In this document: one piece after another, positions 13,949 to 14,211 of the stretch
Position numbering within the stretch: position 1 is the first letter of the stretch
Layout: each line of letters begins with the position of its first letter
From: Bacillota bacterium
GTDB lineage: Bacteria; Bacillota; Clostridia; Lachnospirales; Lachnospiraceae
Length of the DNA stretch: 14,211 bases
Reading direction: 5' to 3'
NCBI GenBank assembly: GCA_023460575.1
Contig: JAEWPQ010000237.1
Span: 1 to 14,211 of the forward strand
Translations under genes and position numbers: made by a program
Notes under the pieces: generated by a model
The model's input: the letters and a program-made list of their open reading frames with translations, nothing else
Databases searched by the model: none
What the model was told of the DNA's origin: nothing

Positions 13949-14211
13949 TTACTTTAAAGTAACTTTTGCGCCTTCTGCTTCTAAAGAAGCTTTGATCTGA
14001 TCTGCTTCTTCTTTGGAAGCGCCAGCCTTTAATACCTTAGGAGCTCCGTCAACTACGTCTTTTGCTTCTTTTAAGCCTAAGCCTGTAGCTTCACGAACAA
14101 CTTTGATAACTTTAACCTTGTTAGGACCAACTTCTGTTAATTCTACGTCGAATTCAGTCTTCTCTTCCGCTTCTGCTGCTGGGCCTGCTGCTGCAACTAC
14201 TACGCCTGCTG
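13949..14211 (-). CDS. rplL: Ribosomal protein L7/L12 (bL12), 5' part beyond window
   Basis: The C-terminal 87 codons of the stalk protein that recruits translation GTPases to the ribosome. The visible part has the Ala/Gly-rich hinge (VVVAAAGPAAEAEE) and then the globular C-terminal domain with TEFDVEL, NKVKVIKVVREATGLGLKEAK and the end GAKVTLK. The full protein is normally about 120-125 residues, so the N-terminal dimerisation domain lies outside the window. In most bacteria rplL follows rplJ; an upstream rplJ is expected beyond the edge. A terminator follows the stop codon. Confidence 0.97.
   Translation of the reverse strand, partial: AGVVVAAAGPAAEAEEKTEFDVELTEVGPNKVKVIKVVREATGLGLKEAKDVVDGAPKVLKAGASKEEADQIKASLEAEGAKVTLK

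Noticed and set aside
1..14211. CRISPR arrays, tRNA or rRNA genes, known riboswitches
   Set aside because: I looked through the intergenic stretches and saw no repeat-spacer pattern, cloverleaf or recognisable aptamer core.

Overview
The window looks like chromosome from a low-GC Gram-positive anaerobe, most likely a Lachnospiraceae-type Clostridia. This is inferred from the L7/L12, cold-shock and Trk protein sequences, strong GGAGG-type ribosome sites and sigma-A-like promoters. No 16S or other decisive marker is present.

There are two parts that meet near 7276. The left part (1 to about 7275) is AT-rich and looks mobile or accessory. A tight minus-strand set of genes runs from 3202 down to the left edge: a 54-residue membrane peptide, a single-strand DNA-binding protein, an unrecognised membrane-anchored surface protein, an unrecognised 80-residue protein and a large serine recombinase cut by the window edge. 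Pointing the other way is a MalT/LAL-type regulator (3775-6438), followed by a flavoprotein with an iron-sulfur cysteine motif (6500-7279). A 570-base divergent region lies between the two sets.

The right part is housekeeping chromosome. At the junction lies a polysaccharide deacetylase that stops right after its WDVDT motif, with its stop codon overlapping the flavoprotein stop. It appears to have lost its C-terminus, so the junction may be an insertion boundary. Next come a cytidylate-kinase-like gene (8016-8633), a strong bidirectional terminator, and a five-gene minus-strand potassium operon (13280 down to 8727). That operon encodes two single-domain TrkA proteins, TrkH, and a KdpD-like histidine kinase with its KdpE-like regulator, all with overlapping ends. 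The window closes with a cold-shock gene, which has a near-consensus promoter and a structured leader of about 136 nt, and with the 3' part of rplL.

Working together: the two TrkA proteins should gate the TrkH channel, and the co-transcribed two-component pair probably adjusts expression to potassium, turgor or envelope state. On the left, the recombinase probably moved the segment, the SSB may handle its single-stranded DNA, and the regulator probably controls the flavoprotein. The last statements are inference from gene order.
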